DNA of 64,000 nt from RBC038 sp041390625 (GTDB lineage Bacteria > Chloroflexota > Dehalococcoidia > UBA2979): assembly GCA_041390625.1 (NCBI GenBank), contig JAWKPM010000006.1:62001-126000 (forward strand), read 5' to 3'. The notes beneath the pieces are model-generated. The model was not told where the DNA came from. It was given only the letters and a program-made list of their open reading frames with translations, and ran no database searches. The position numbers were made by a program, and so were the translations under genes. Below, piece by piece: positions 31,415-40,118 of the stretch; position 1 is the stretch's first letter, and every line of letters starts with the position of its first letter.

Positions 31415-33147
31415 CCGAGGGAACGCCGAACGGCCTCGAAGCGTTCGCCGCGGCGCTGCCGCCCTCCCTCGAGGGTGAGGCAACCGGCTGGGTGCTGGGG
31501 ACGCCACAGAACGCGGCGACGCCCCTCGACTTCTGGGTGTACGTCGACCCGCAGCACTACCTCCAGCTCGACGACGTCGTGCACGTGCGCTCGTCATTGC
31601 CGGACGGCCGGGACGTCGACGTCTACGGCGTGGTGGACGAGGTGCGGGCGACGCACGAGGGCGTGCGCTTCGAGTCGGACGTCGTGCTGGCGACGGCGGG
31701 CACGCTGCCGGTCGAGACCTCGGTCGCGGCGCACGTCTCGGTGACACGCGTCGAGCCGGAGATCTTCGTGCCGCCGATGCCCGGGCGGGCGGTGTCGCGG
31801 GCGCACGGCGCGGCGCGCGAGGAGGCGCTATTCTTCGACCGCATGCCGGTGCGCATTCCCCTCGGCCTCTCGCGGTCGGGGGAGTCCGTGTTCGGGAACT
31901 TCGACTTCCTGAACGGCACACGCGGCGCGCACGTGAACATCAGCGGCATCTCGGGCGTCGCGACGAAGACCTCGTACGCGATGTTCCTGCTGTACGGGCT
32001 GCTCGAGGGCGGGGCGCTGGGGGCGGAGGCGCACACGGCGCGGTCGCTCATCTTCAACGTGAAGGGCGAGGACCTGCTGTTCCTCGATCAGCCGAACGCG
32101 GGCCTCGATGGCGACGACCGGGCGCGGTACGAGGCGCTCGACCTGCCGGCGCGGCCGTTCCAGTCGGTGGCGTTCTTCGCGCCGGTGAAGCGCGGCAACG
32201 AGACCGTGCCGGACACCGGATCGCGGATGGACGGGGTGACCGGCTTCTACTGGACGCTGCGCGAGTTCTGCGCCGAAGGCTACCTGCGCTTCCTCTTCAC
32301 CGACGCCGACGACGACCGATCGCAGCTGGGCTACATCGTCGACCTCGTGACGCGGCAGCTGCAGATCGTCGCGCGGCTCTCGCCGGCGGACCGCCCGACC
32401 GTGCAGATCGCGGGTTCGACGGTCGCGACGTTCGACGAGCTGGTGGACGCGATCGAGGAGATGACCGACCCGGATGCGGGCGGGACGTGGGCGAGCCGCG
32501 CGGCGGCCGGCACCGTGCACGCCTTCCTGCGCCGCCTCGAGGCCTCGGCGGCGCACGTCGGACACCTCATTCGCGGGAACGCGCCGGGGCACGACGCGCC
32601 GCATCGCGTCGACTGGACGCGCACGCAGGTGACGGTGGTGGACCTCAACCGCCTCCACGATCGCGCCCAGCGCTTCGTCGTCGGCGTGGTGCTGAAGCGG
32701 ATGTTCGAGGACCGGCTGGCGAGCGGGCACAACCGGCCGCTGACGTTCGTCGTCCTCGATGAGCTGAACAAATACGCGCCACGCGAGGGCTCGAGCCCGA
32801 TCAAGGACGTGCTGCTCGACATCGCCGAGCGCGGTCGATCCCTCGGGGTGGTGCTGATCGGGGCGCAGCAGACGGCCTCGGAGGTCGAGCCTCGGGTGGT
32901 GGCGAACTGCTCGTATCGGGTCGTGGGGCGCCTCGATGCTGCCGAGGCACAGCGCGGGGAGTACCGCTTCCTCACGCAGGCGGCGCGTGCGCGGGCGAGC
33001 CTGCTCAAGCCGGGGAGCCTGATCCTCCAGCAGCCCGACATCCCGGTGCCGCTGCTCGTGCAATTCCCGCGGCCGGCGTGGGCGACCCGGCCCTCCGAGG
33101 TCCCGGAGCGCGCAGACAGCGACGTTTTCGCGGCGTTCGGCGAGTAG
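31411..33147 (+). CDS. herA: HerA-like FtsK-superfamily ATPase/translocase
   Basis: 578 residues; the ATG overlaps the nurA stop. An N-terminal HAS-like barrel comes first (DFWVYVDPQHYLQLDDVVHV). The P-loop reads ISGISGVATKTS (residues 177-188), in which the usual last Gly before Lys is Thr185. Walker B is VVLDELNKYAP (Asp450, Glu451), followed by GRSLGVVLIGAQQTA. HerA hexamers pump DNA to NurA and Mre11-Rad50. The odd P-loop is seen in a bacterial subgroup of DUF87 proteins as I recall, so it is probably functional. The ends (about 480-578) match the HerA C-terminal lobe. Confidence 0.85.
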   Translation: MTEGTPNGLEAFAAALPPSLEGEATGWVLGTPQNAATPLDFWVYVDPQHYLQLDDVVHVRSSLPDGRDVDVYGVVDEVRATHEGVRFESDVVLATAGTLPVETSVAAHVSVTRVEPEIFVPPMPGRAVSRAHGAAREEALFFDRMPVRIPLGLSRSGESVFGNFDFLNGTRGAHVNISGISGVATKTSYAMFLLYGLLEGGALGAEAHTARSLIFNVKGEDLLFLDQPNAGLDGDDRARYEALDLPARPFQSVAFFAPVKRGNETVPDTGSRMDGVTGFYWTLREFCAEGYLRFLFTDADDDRSQLGYIVDLVTRQLQIVARLSPADRPTVQIAGSTVATFDELVDAIEEMTDPDAGGTWASRAAAGTVHAFLRRLEASAAHVGHLIRGNAPGHDAPHRVDWTRTQVTVVDLNRLHDRAQRFVVGVVLKRMFEDRLASGHNRPLTFVVLDELNKYAPREGSSPIKDVLLDIAERGRSLGVVLIGAQQTASEVEPRVVANCSYRVVGRLDAAEAQRGEYRFLTQAARARASLLKPGSLILQQPDIPVPLLVQFPRPAWATRPSEVPERADSDVFAAFGE

Positions 33148-33157
33148 GAGGCCACCG

Positions 33158-34345
33158 ATGCGCTTCCTGCATACGGCCGACTGGCACCTCGGTCGCACGA
33201 TTCGCGGGCGGAGCCGCCAGGCGGAGTTCGAGACGGTGCTGGCGGAGGTCGTGGCGATCGCGCGTTCGGAGCAGGTCGAGGCGGTGCTCGTCTGCGGCGA
33301 CATCTACGACACGACGACGCCGTCGCCGGACTCCGAGCGGCTGCTATACGAGACGCTGCGCGAGCTGATCGGCCTCGACGTGCAGGTGCTGCTGCTGGCG
33401 GGGAACCACGACAACCCTCGACGGCTCGATGCGCTGGGGCGGCTGTCTGACCTCCTCGGGGTGCACGTGCGCTGGATGCCGCGGCCGGCGGACCAGGGCG
33501 GGGTCGTGCACCTCGTGGGGCGGGAGCATGAGGCGCGGATCGCCGCCGTACCGTGGATCGCGGAGGGGCGGCTCGTCGACGCCGAAGCGCTGTTCGGCCT
33601 CGATCGTGACGCGCGCATCGCGGGCTACGCCGACAGCGCGGCCGCGATCCTGAAGGCGGTGTGTCGCGGCTTCGAGCCGGACACGGTCAACCTCCTCGCG
33701 GCGCACATCTTCATCGATGGAGCGCAGCTCGCGGCCCTCGATGGGTCGGAGCGGCTGCTGCACGTTGGGCAGACGTACGGCATCAACCCGGCCGCGCTGC
33801 CCGCGACGCCGCAGTACATGGCACTCGGCCACATCCACCAGCCGCAGGAGGTGCGGTCGGCGCCGGCGCCTGCGGCGTACTCGGGATCGCTGTTGCAGCT
33901 CGACTTCGGTGAGCGGGGGCAGCAGAAGGTCGTGCGGATCATCGATGCCGTGCCGGGGCGGCCCGTCGAGCAGCGGGCCGTGCCGCTGACCTCGGGGCGC
34001 CCGCTCGTCGAGCTGCGCGGATCGTTCGACGAGGTGCTGCGCGAGGCGGGGGACGTCGGTGACGCCCACCTGCGCGTGGTCCTCGATGTGGAGCGGCCGG
34101 AGCCGGGGATGGCGCAGCGGTTGCGGGACGCGGTCGCGGGCGTCGTCGATGTGAGGCTGCAGTACGAGCGCACGGACCTCGATGAGCCGACGCCGGACCT
34201 CGCGCAGCTCGCGCCGACGGACCTCTTCGCGCGCTACTACCGCACGCAGCACGGGGCGGAGCCGGCGCCGGAGTTGCTGGCGCTGTTCAGCGAGCTGTTC
34301 GAGGCCGAGTCCTCGATCGAAGCGGGCGTCGAGGTGGGCTCGTGA
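33158..34345 (+). CDS. sbcD: SbcD/Mre11-type exonuclease subunit
   Basis: 395 residues from ATG 33158 with AGGAGG six bases upstream. All metal motifs of the Mre11/SbcD phosphodiesterase are visible in order: TADWHLG, CGDIYD, AGNHDN, AAHIF and GHIHQP. The capping domain follows with SGSLLQLDFGE. The protein forms a complex with SbcC, whose start overlaps its stop (GTGA). The complex cuts hairpins and blocked DNA ends. The length is like E. coli SbcD (400). Confidence 0.96.
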   Translation: MRFLHTADWHLGRTIRGRSRQAEFETVLAEVVAIARSEQVEAVLVCGDIYDTTTPSPDSERLLYETLRELIGLDVQVLLLAGNHDNPRRLDALGRLSDLLGVHVRWMPRPADQGGVVHLVGREHEARIAAVPWIAEGRLVDAEALFGLDRDARIAGYADSAAAILKAVCRGFEPDTVNLLAAHIFIDGAQLAALDGSERLLHVGQTYGINPAALPATPQYMALGHIHQPQEVRSAPAPAAYSGSLLQLDFGERGQQKVVRIIDAVPGRPVEQRAVPLTSGRPLVELRGSFDEVLREAGDVGDAHLRVVLDVERPEPGMAQRLRDAVAGVVDVRLQYERTDLDEPTPDLAQLAPTDLFARYYRTQHGAEPAPELLALFSELFEAESSIEAGVEVGS

Positions 34346-37300
34346 AGCCGCTGCGCCTGCAGATCGAGGGGTTCACGGCGTTCCGGCGGCCGGCGGTCGT
34401 CGACTTCCGCGACCGCACGCTGTTCGCGATCACCGGGCCGACGGGGGCGGGCAAGTCCTCGATCCTCGACGCGATGACGTGGGCGCTGTACGGCGCCGTG
34501 CCTCGGGTGGGGAACGCGACGAAGCAGCTGATCACGCACGGCGAGCGGTCGCTGCGCGTGCAGCTCGACTTCGAGGCGCGGGGGCAGACGTACCGGGTGG
34601 CGCGGGCGACCTCGTTGAGCAGCAGCGGCGAGGCGCGCCTCGAGGTGCTGGCGGAGGACGGCGTCGCGTGGCGGTCGCTGTCGGACCGGGCACGTGAAGT
34701 CACCGAGCGGGTGACGTCGATCCTCGGGTTGGACTACGCCACGTTCACAAAGACCATCGTGCTGCCGCAGGGCGAGTTCGCCTCGTTCCTGCGCGGGGAC
34801 GACAAGGACCGCCGCAAGATCCTGAGTGCGCTCCTGGGCCTCGAGACGTACATGGCGGCGGGGCGGGCGGCGCGGCAGCGGGCGCGCTCGGCGAAGGACG
34901 CGAGCGGGATGCTGGCGGCGCAGATCGAGCGACTGACGTTCGGGACGCCCGAGGCGATGGCCGCCCTGGAAGCGGAGCGCGCGGAGCTGGCGCGGCTGAT
35001 CGCGGACCTCGATGTGCGACGCGGACACCTCGCGGCGCTCGAGGAGGCGACGGCCGCGCACCTCGATGCGCGGCGTGCGCTGGTGGCAGCGACCGAGGCG
35101 GCGACCGCGCGCGGCCTGGAGCTGACGCAGGCGCGCACTGACCTCGAGGGGATCGTGGCGCGGCGTACCGGCCTCGATGCGGACATCGCACGCCTCGAGG
35201 GTGAGCGGGCCGCGACGCGCTACGACACGGAGGAGCACACGCGACTCAAGCGAGCGGTCGAGCTCCTCGAACTGCGCGAGCAGGCCGAGGCCGCGGCGAC
35301 GCGCGCGCGGGCCGCACTCGCCGAGGCCGAGCGTCGTGTCGAGGAGGCGCGTAGGAGCGGGACCGCCCTCGATGGTGAGGCGACGAAGGCTGCCGCCGCC
35401 GCCGGGGGAGCGAGCGAGGTGCGCGCCGCGGCCTCGAGTGTCGCGCTCGACGCGGCCGGGCGGGCGGCGACGCTCGCGGAGCGGCTCGAGGCGCTGGCGA
35501 CCTCGAGCGTTGCCTCGGCGGCGGAAGCGGATCGAGCGCGGGCGGCGGCCGAGCAGCGCGTCGCGCAGCTGGAGCAGCTGGCGCGCGTGTTGGCCGGGAT
35601 CGACGAGGAGACGACGCGCCTCGAAGGTGCGCGTGCGGCAGCCGAAGCCGCGCTCGCCGACGCGACTGCGCGAGCCGAGGCGAGCGAGCGCGCGGCCGTC
35701 GAGGCCGAGGCGGGTCTCACCGAGGCGCGCGCACGCCTCGATGAGGCGACCGCCGGGGATGCCGCGGCCGCGCTGCGAGCGCGACTCAAGCCGGGCGACG
35801 TCTGCCCCGTCTGCGGGGAGGTCATCACCTCGATCGCGGAGCACGAGGCGACGCCTGACCTCGACGCTGCGCACGGCGCGGTCGAGGAGGCGGAGGCGGC
35901 GCTCGGCGCTGCACGTCGCGCGCGCGACCTCGATGTCTCCGCGCTGGCGCGAGCCACCGCGGCGCGCGACGAGGCACTGGCGGCCGAGGCGCGGCTGGCG
36001 CCTCGACGGGACGAGCTCGGCACGGCGCTGACGAGTTCGGGAGTCGAGACCGCGGAGGCACTGGCGGCGGCAATCGAATCGACGCGCGCGAGCGGCCTCG
36101 ATGCGGCGACGGAGCACGGGCGGGCGCGAGCCTTCGCGGAATCGACGCGCGGGGCCGGGCAGGCGCTGACGCAGATCATTGCCTCGGCGCGGGCGGCGCT
36201 CGGCCTCGAGGGGCTCGAGGTCGCGGCCGGCACGATCGACCTCAATGACGACACGCTCCTCGATGAGGCGGCGCGCGTCGGCGGCGAGCTCGAGCGGGCG
36301 CTCACGGCGCGGCAGCAGGCGGCGCGCATCGAAGAACAGGCCGCGCAGACGGCACGGGCGGCCGAGGATGCCGCTCGGCAGGGCGCCGAGACGCTGCGGC
36401 TGGCGGAGCGCGAGCAGGCGGCGGCCGCGCGTGCGGTCGAGGCGGCGGAGTCACAACTCACCTCGATCGCCGGAACCGGCGAGGCTGGCGCGGGCGCGAC
36501 GCCCGAGGCGACGCGCACTGCGCTCGCCGAGGCGGAGCGGCAGGCGGCGAGCGTCGCCTCGATCGACGCGCGGCTGCAGGAACAGCGGACTGCGCTCGCG
36601 GTGCTCGTGCAGCAGCAGGACGACCGCAGCTCGATGGTCGCCCGCCTCGATGGGGAAGTGGCGCAGGCCGAGCGGGCGGGGGCGGAGGCGGCGGAGGCCG
36701 ACCGCGTCGCGACCTCGACGTTCGAGCAGGCGTGGGTGGCGCTCGTCGGCAGCGAGACCGGCGCGCCGGCGGCGGACGCCGCGCGCGTGCCGGCGCTACG
36801 CCAGCGCATCGAGGACCGGGGACGCGAACACGCCTCGAAGCTTGGCGCCCTCGAGGCGCGGATCGCGCAGGCGGCGGAGCAGGCGGCGCTGGCCGCGGAG
36901 CTGCGGGCGGAGATCGCGGAGCACGAGTCGCGTGCCCGCCTCGCGACGTCGCTGGAGCAGGAGCTGCACGCGGACCGTTTCATCGCATACGTGCAGCGCG
37001 AGGCGCTGGCGGTGCTGGCGGCCGACGCGTCCTCGCGGCTGCTTCACCTCACGGCGGAGCGCTACCGGCTGGAGGCGGACGCGGGCGAGTTCGTCGTGAT
37101 CGACCAGCTCAACGGCGACGAGCGGCGCTCGGTGAAGACGCTGTCGGGCGGCGAGACCTTCCTCGCGAGCCTCGCGCTCGCCCTCGCATTGTCCGAGCGG
37201 CTGCCCGAGATCGCAGGCAACGGCGGGGCGATGGCCCTCGAATCGCTGTTCCTCGATGAGGGCTTCGGCTCGCTGGACGCGGAGTCGCTGGACGTCGCGA

Positions 37301-37476
37301 TCGAAGGCCTCGAGCGACTGGCGGGCGGGCAGCGGATGATCGGCGTGATCTCGCACGTGCCGGAGATCGCTGAGCGGTTGCCGGAGCGCATCGATGTGCT
37401 GAAGTCGCCCGACTCGAGCCGCATCGCGGGCGCGGTGGCGTCGGTCGAGCCGCCGCCGGTGCCGCACCTCGTTTAG
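34342..37476 (+). CDS. sbcC: SbcC/Rad50-type ATPase subunit
   Basis: 1044 residues from GTG 34342. The N-terminal ATPase half has GPTGAGKSS (about 32-40) and ALYGAVPRV. A long coiled coil rich in Ala, Glu and Arg runs from about 180 to 830, interrupted by the zinc hook CPVC at 488-491. The C-terminal half has the signature LSGGE (934-938) and Walker B MALESLFLDEGFGSLD. Together with SbcD it forms a DNA-tethering nuclease. The coiled-coil DNA is full of the CCTCGATG octamer, and the opposite strand shows a long false open frame. Confidence 0.96.
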   Translation: MKPLRLQIEGFTAFRRPAVVDFRDRTLFAITGPTGAGKSSILDAMTWALYGAVPRVGNATKQLITHGERSLRVQLDFEARGQTYRVARATSLSSSGEARLEVLAEDGVAWRSLSDRAREVTERVTSILGLDYATFTKTIVLPQGEFASFLRGDDKDRRKILSALLGLETYMAAGRAARQRARSAKDASGMLAAQIERLTFGTPEAMAALEAERAELARLIADLDVRRGHLAALEEATAAHLDARRALVAATEAATARGLELTQARTDLEGIVARRTGLDADIARLEGERAATRYDTEEHTRLKRAVELLELREQAEAAATRARAALAEAERRVEEARRSGTALDGEATKAAAAAGGASEVRAAASSVALDAAGRAATLAERLEALATSSVASAAEADRARAAAEQRVAQLEQLARVLAGIDEETTRLEGARAAAEAALADATARAEASERAAVEAEAGLTEARARLDEATAGDAAAALRARLKPGDVCPVCGEVITSIAEHEATPDLDAAHGAVEEAEAALGAARRARDLDVSALARATAARDEALAAEARLAPRRDELGTALTSSGVETAEALAAAIESTRASGLDAATEHGRARAFAESTRGAGQALTQIIASARAALGLEGLEVAAGTIDLNDDTLLDEAARVGGELERALTARQQAARIEEQAAQTARAAEDAARQGAETLRLAEREQAAAARAVEAAESQLTSIAGTGEAGAGATPEATRTALAEAERQAASVASIDARLQEQRTALAVLVQQQDDRSSMVARLDGEVAQAERAGAEAAEADRVATSTFEQAWVALVGSETGAPAADAARVPALRQRIEDRGREHASKLGALEARIAQAAEQAALAAELRAEIAEHESRARLATSLEQELHADRFIAYVQREALAVLAADASSRLLHLTAERYRLEADAGEFVVIDQLNGDERRSVKTLSGGETFLASLALALALSERLPEIAGNGGAMALESLFLDEGFGSLDAESLDVAIEGLERLAGGQRMIGVISHVPEIAERLPERIDVLKSPDSSRIAGAVASVEPPPVPHLV

Positions 37477-37509
37477 CCTCTGGACTGAGCCTCGCCGCCC
37501 TCGAGGCCG

Positions 37510-37515
37510 TACGAT
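37510..37515 (+). promoter_or_regulatory. -10-like box, leaderless start candidate
   Basis: TACGAT with six bases (GCGGCC) to the ATG of the MOSC gene. Confidence 0.35.
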
Positions 37516-37521
37516 GCGGCC

Positions 37522-38355
37522 ATGACCTCGATGACTCCAGAGACCTCGATGGACGGATCTCACGTCGCGGCGCTGTACCACCATCCGGTGAAGGGGCTGA
37601 CGCCCGAGTCGGTTGAGCACCTCAAGGTGCTCGCGAGCGGGGCGGTCGAGGGTGATCGCGTCCTCGGGCTGCAGCTGGCCGACGCGGGGCCGCCCGTGCG
37701 TGGGGAGTGGTGGCCGAAGGACCGCTTCGTCACGCTGATGACGACGCCGGGGCTCGCCCGCCTCGATGCGCGCTTCGACGTGGAGTCGCGGCGGCTGCGC
37801 CTCGAGGCTGGCGGGGAGTTGCTGGCGTCAGCGCAGCTCGATGACGTGTCGGAGCGAAGCGCCCTCGAGGCGGCCGCGACGGAGTTCGTGCTGTCGCTCG
37901 ACGAGAACCCGCTGGCGGGGCGGCCGGAGCGTGCGCCGCTGCGGTTGGTGGGCGACGGACGCACGCCCCGGTTTCATGACCGTGGCGCGCGGCAGGTCAC
38001 GATCCTCAACCGCGCCTCGGTGCGAGCGCTGACCGAGGCGATCGGCGCGCCGATCGACGAGCGGCGCTTCCGCGGGAACGTCGTCCTCGATGGGCTGGCG
38101 CCGTGGGACGAGTTGACGTGGGTCGGGCGGGACATCGTCCTCGGGAGCACGCGGTTCCGGGTGACGGGACCGGTGATTCGCTGCCTCGCGACGCACGCGG
38201 ATCCCGAGGGCGGTGGCCATGACCTGCCGGTGATGCAGACCCTCGTGCGGGCGTTCGAGCAGGAGCAGCCGACGATGGGCGTGCTGGCCGAGATGCGGGG
38301 CGGGGGCGGCGACCTCGATGTGGGCGCGGGTCTCGAGGTGCGCGCGGAGAGCTAG
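37522..38355 (+). CDS. MOSC domain protein
   Basis: 277 residues with an MOSC N-terminal beta-barrel (LYHHPVKGLTPESVEHL) and a MOSC catalytic domain. The conserved cysteine lies in VTGPVIRCLATHADPEGG. Family members move sulfur or amines with the molybdenum cofactor (YcbX, MARC); the Cys usually coordinates Moco. The start ATG 37522 has no SD. An alternative internal ATG (MDGSHVAALYHHP) would drop the first 10 residues. No molybdopterin gene is nearby. Its stop shares CTAG with the converging holin-like gene. Confidence 0.85.
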   Translation: MTSMTPETSMDGSHVAALYHHPVKGLTPESVEHLKVLASGAVEGDRVLGLQLADAGPPVRGEWWPKDRFVTLMTTPGLARLDARFDVESRRLRLEAGGELLASAQLDDVSERSALEAAATEFVLSLDENPLAGRPERAPLRLVGDGRTPRFHDRGARQVTILNRASVRALTEAIGAPIDERRFRGNVVLDGLAPWDELTWVGRDIVLGSTRFRVTGPVIRCLATHADPEGGGHDLPVMQTLVRAFEQEQPTMGVLAEMRGGGGDLDVGAGLEVRAES

Positions 38356-38768
38356 GCGCGGCGGATGCGCGGGCCGATCGCGAAGTTCGCGAACATCGAG
38401 ACGATCGAGATGATGATGGCGCCGACGACGGCGTCCCAGAAACCATCGACGTAGAAGTTCAGGTCGAGTTTGCCGGCTGCCCAGGCGGTGGCGCCGAGCA
38501 TGGCGGCGTTCACGACGATGACGAACAGGCCGAGGGTCAGGATCACGAGGCAGCACGAGAGCAGCAGCGCGATCGGGCGCACCAGCAGGTTGACGATCGT
38601 GAAGATGGCAGTGCCGGCGAGGAGGGATTGCCAGTCCTCGATGCGGATGCCGGGCACGATCACGGACGCGAGGAAGAGCCCCGTCGCGGCGACGACGAAG
38701 CGCAGCAGCAGGACGCCCGGGCTGGCGGGGTCCGGCGACTGGTAGCGGTAGAAGACGACGCGGCTCAC
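38352..38768 (-). CDS. phage holin family 4 / four-helix membrane protein
   Basis: 138 residues from GTG 38768 with four hydrophobic helices: LLRFVVAATGLFLASVIV, LLAGTAIFTIVNLLVRPIAL, LLSCCLVILTLGLFVIVVNA, and a last one near VGAIIISIVSMFANF. The PIALLLSCCLVILTLGLF block is typical of the PF04020 group (called mycobacterial 4-TM holins), which in genomes are ordinary membrane proteins rather than lysis proteins. No phage gene is near. TACACT precedes the start by six bases. Confidence 0.8.
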   Translation of the reverse strand: MSRVVFYRYQSPDPASPGVLLLRFVVAATGLFLASVIVPGIRIEDWQSLLAGTAIFTIVNLLVRPIALLLSCCLVILTLGLFVIVVNAAMLGATAWAAGKLDLNFYVDGFWDAVVGAIIISIVSMFANFAIGPRIRRA

Positions 38769-38774
38769 AGGCCG

Positions 38775-38780
38775 AGTGTA
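38775..38780 (-). promoter_or_regulatory. -10-like box, leaderless start candidate
   Basis: On the minus strand TACACT, six bases (CGGCCT), then the GTG of the holin-like gene at 38768. Confidence 0.35.
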
Positions 38781-38816
38781 TCGCTCGCGACCTAGGCCCC
38801 TCGGCCTCGGTGCGGG

Positions 38817-39857
38817 CTAGACCTCGTCGAGTCGGACGACGCGGCCGCCCTCGTTCCACGAGCGGTAGACCGCCTCGGTGAACTGCATGTAGCGCACACC
38901 GTCCTCGAAGTTGGTGAGCTCGACGGGGGCACCGTCGCGGATCGAAGCGACGAAGTCGGCCTCGACCTGCCAGCCGTGCGCCGTGCCCTCGTCGGGGTCG
39001 AGCGGCGCGACTTCGCCTCCGACTGGCGCGAAGGACATCGAGTCGCCCACCCGCCAGTGGAGCGTGCCGTTCGAACCGTAGACGGAGACGCCATTCGCCT
39101 CGACGGTCGCGTTCGCGACAGTGCTCAGTCGCATCGTGAGTCGCGCACCGCTTTCGAGGCGGCCGATCACGCCGAGGCTGTCGGGCACGTCGAGGGTGAC
39201 CGGCTGGTCGCTGTCGCCGTCGATGCGCGAGGTGATGAAGGTCTCGGCGTCGGCGGCGACGCGCTCGAAGGGGCCGAGCCAGCGCTGCACGGCCTCGGCG
39301 AGGATGCCCATGATCATGACGTTGGCGCCGGAATAGCGCTGCTGTTCGCGCCAGTGCGGGGGCGCCTCGCGCAGGCTGTTGCCGTTCATCGAGGTGACGT
39401 GGACCTCGCGGATCATGCCGAGCGAGCCGTCGGCGACGAGTCGGCGGATCGTGCGCCACGACTTGAAGTCGAACGGTGCCGGCACGATCTGGGCGACGAG
39501 GTCGGGGTGGGCCTGGGAGGCGGCGAGCATGTCGCGGGCCTCGGAGGCGTTCATCGCCATGCGGGCCTCGACGAGGACGTGCTTGCCGGCCTCCAGCGCG
39601 CGCACGACGAAGTCGCGGTGCATGTAGGGCCAGGTGCCGATGCAGACGGCATCGATGTCGTCGGCGCCGAAGATGTCGTCGGGGTCGATGGTCACCCGGT
39701 CGATGCCGTGGGCGTCGGCGACGCGTTGGCCACTGGCCTCTGAGCGGTTGCAGACGGCGACGAGCTCCACGCCCTCGATGGCCTGCAGGCCGGGGATGTG
39801 GCGCAGGGTCGTGTTGGCGCCGGCGCCGATGAAGCCGACGCGGAGTGGTTCAACCAT
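38817..39857 (-). CDS. Gfo/Idh/MocA family oxidoreductase
   Basis: 346 residues from ATG 39857. The N-terminal Rossmann fold has VGFIGAGANTTLRHIPGL and the cofactor-binding helix. AGKHVLVEARMAMNASEARDM replaces the usual 'EKPm' with EAR, so the family's catalytic Lys of EKP is an Arg here. The C-terminal half has HWREQQRYSGANVMIMGIL in place of the GGG-DxG-H segment. This may alter the reaction or indicate a specialised clade. The family acts on sugars, inositol or related polyols with NAD(P). The substrate is not predictable. Confidence 0.85.
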   Translation of the reverse strand: MVEPLRVGFIGAGANTTLRHIPGLQAIEGVELVAVCNRSEASGQRVADAHGIDRVTIDPDDIFGADDIDAVCIGTWPYMHRDFVVRALEAGKHVLVEARMAMNASEARDMLAASQAHPDLVAQIVPAPFDFKSWRTIRRLVADGSLGMIREVHVTSMNGNSLREAPPHWREQQRYSGANVMIMGILAEAVQRWLGPFERVAADAETFITSRIDGDSDQPVTLDVPDSLGVIGRLESGARLTMRLSTVANATVEANGVSVYGSNGTLHWRVGDSMSFAPVGGEVAPLDPDEGTAHGWQVEADFVASIRDGAPVELTNFEDGVRYMQFTEAVYRSWNEGGRVVRLDEV

Positions 39858-39935
39858 GAGGGAGTTCCTTGCTGTTCGCTGCTGCTCGATCGGGACGGGA
39901 GTGTCCCCGTTTCGTGTGGTCGCGACAACCGTGGG

Positions 39936-40090
39936 AGGCTGAGGTCCGCGCTCCGGGCGGGCAGCCCGCCCACCCGCCCCTCTTCAGCGAGGGGCGCAGC
40001 CCCTCGCGCTCCCCGGGGTCCGAATCGTCTGCGGACGGCGCACCTCGCGCGGTGCGAGGGGCCCTGCCCCTCGCATCCCCCTGGGGTTCG
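39936..40090 (+). repeat. double-hairpin intergenic repeat, copy 3 (extended)
   Basis: It starts with GGGCGGGC-A-GCCCGCCC (39955-39971), then the CACCCGCCCC linker and GCGAGGGGC-GCA-GCCCCTCGC (39987-40007). A second copy of that hairpin, GCGAGGGGC-CCT-GCCCCTCGC (40054-40074), follows, so the second unit is duplicated in this copy. It occupies the 261-base gap between two minus-strand genes, just 3' of the ThDP enzyme. Confidence 0.72.
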
Positions 40091-40118
40091 ACCGGCCTCG
40101 TGACCGGCGCGCCGCCGT

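Noticed and set aside
35220..36983. 587-codon open frame antisense to sbcC
   Set aside because: Low-complexity Ser/Ala/Arg shadow of the coiled coil; no gene features.
38352..38768. Phage lysis gene
   Set aside because: Despite the holin name no other phage gene is near, and the family is a common chromosomal membrane protein.
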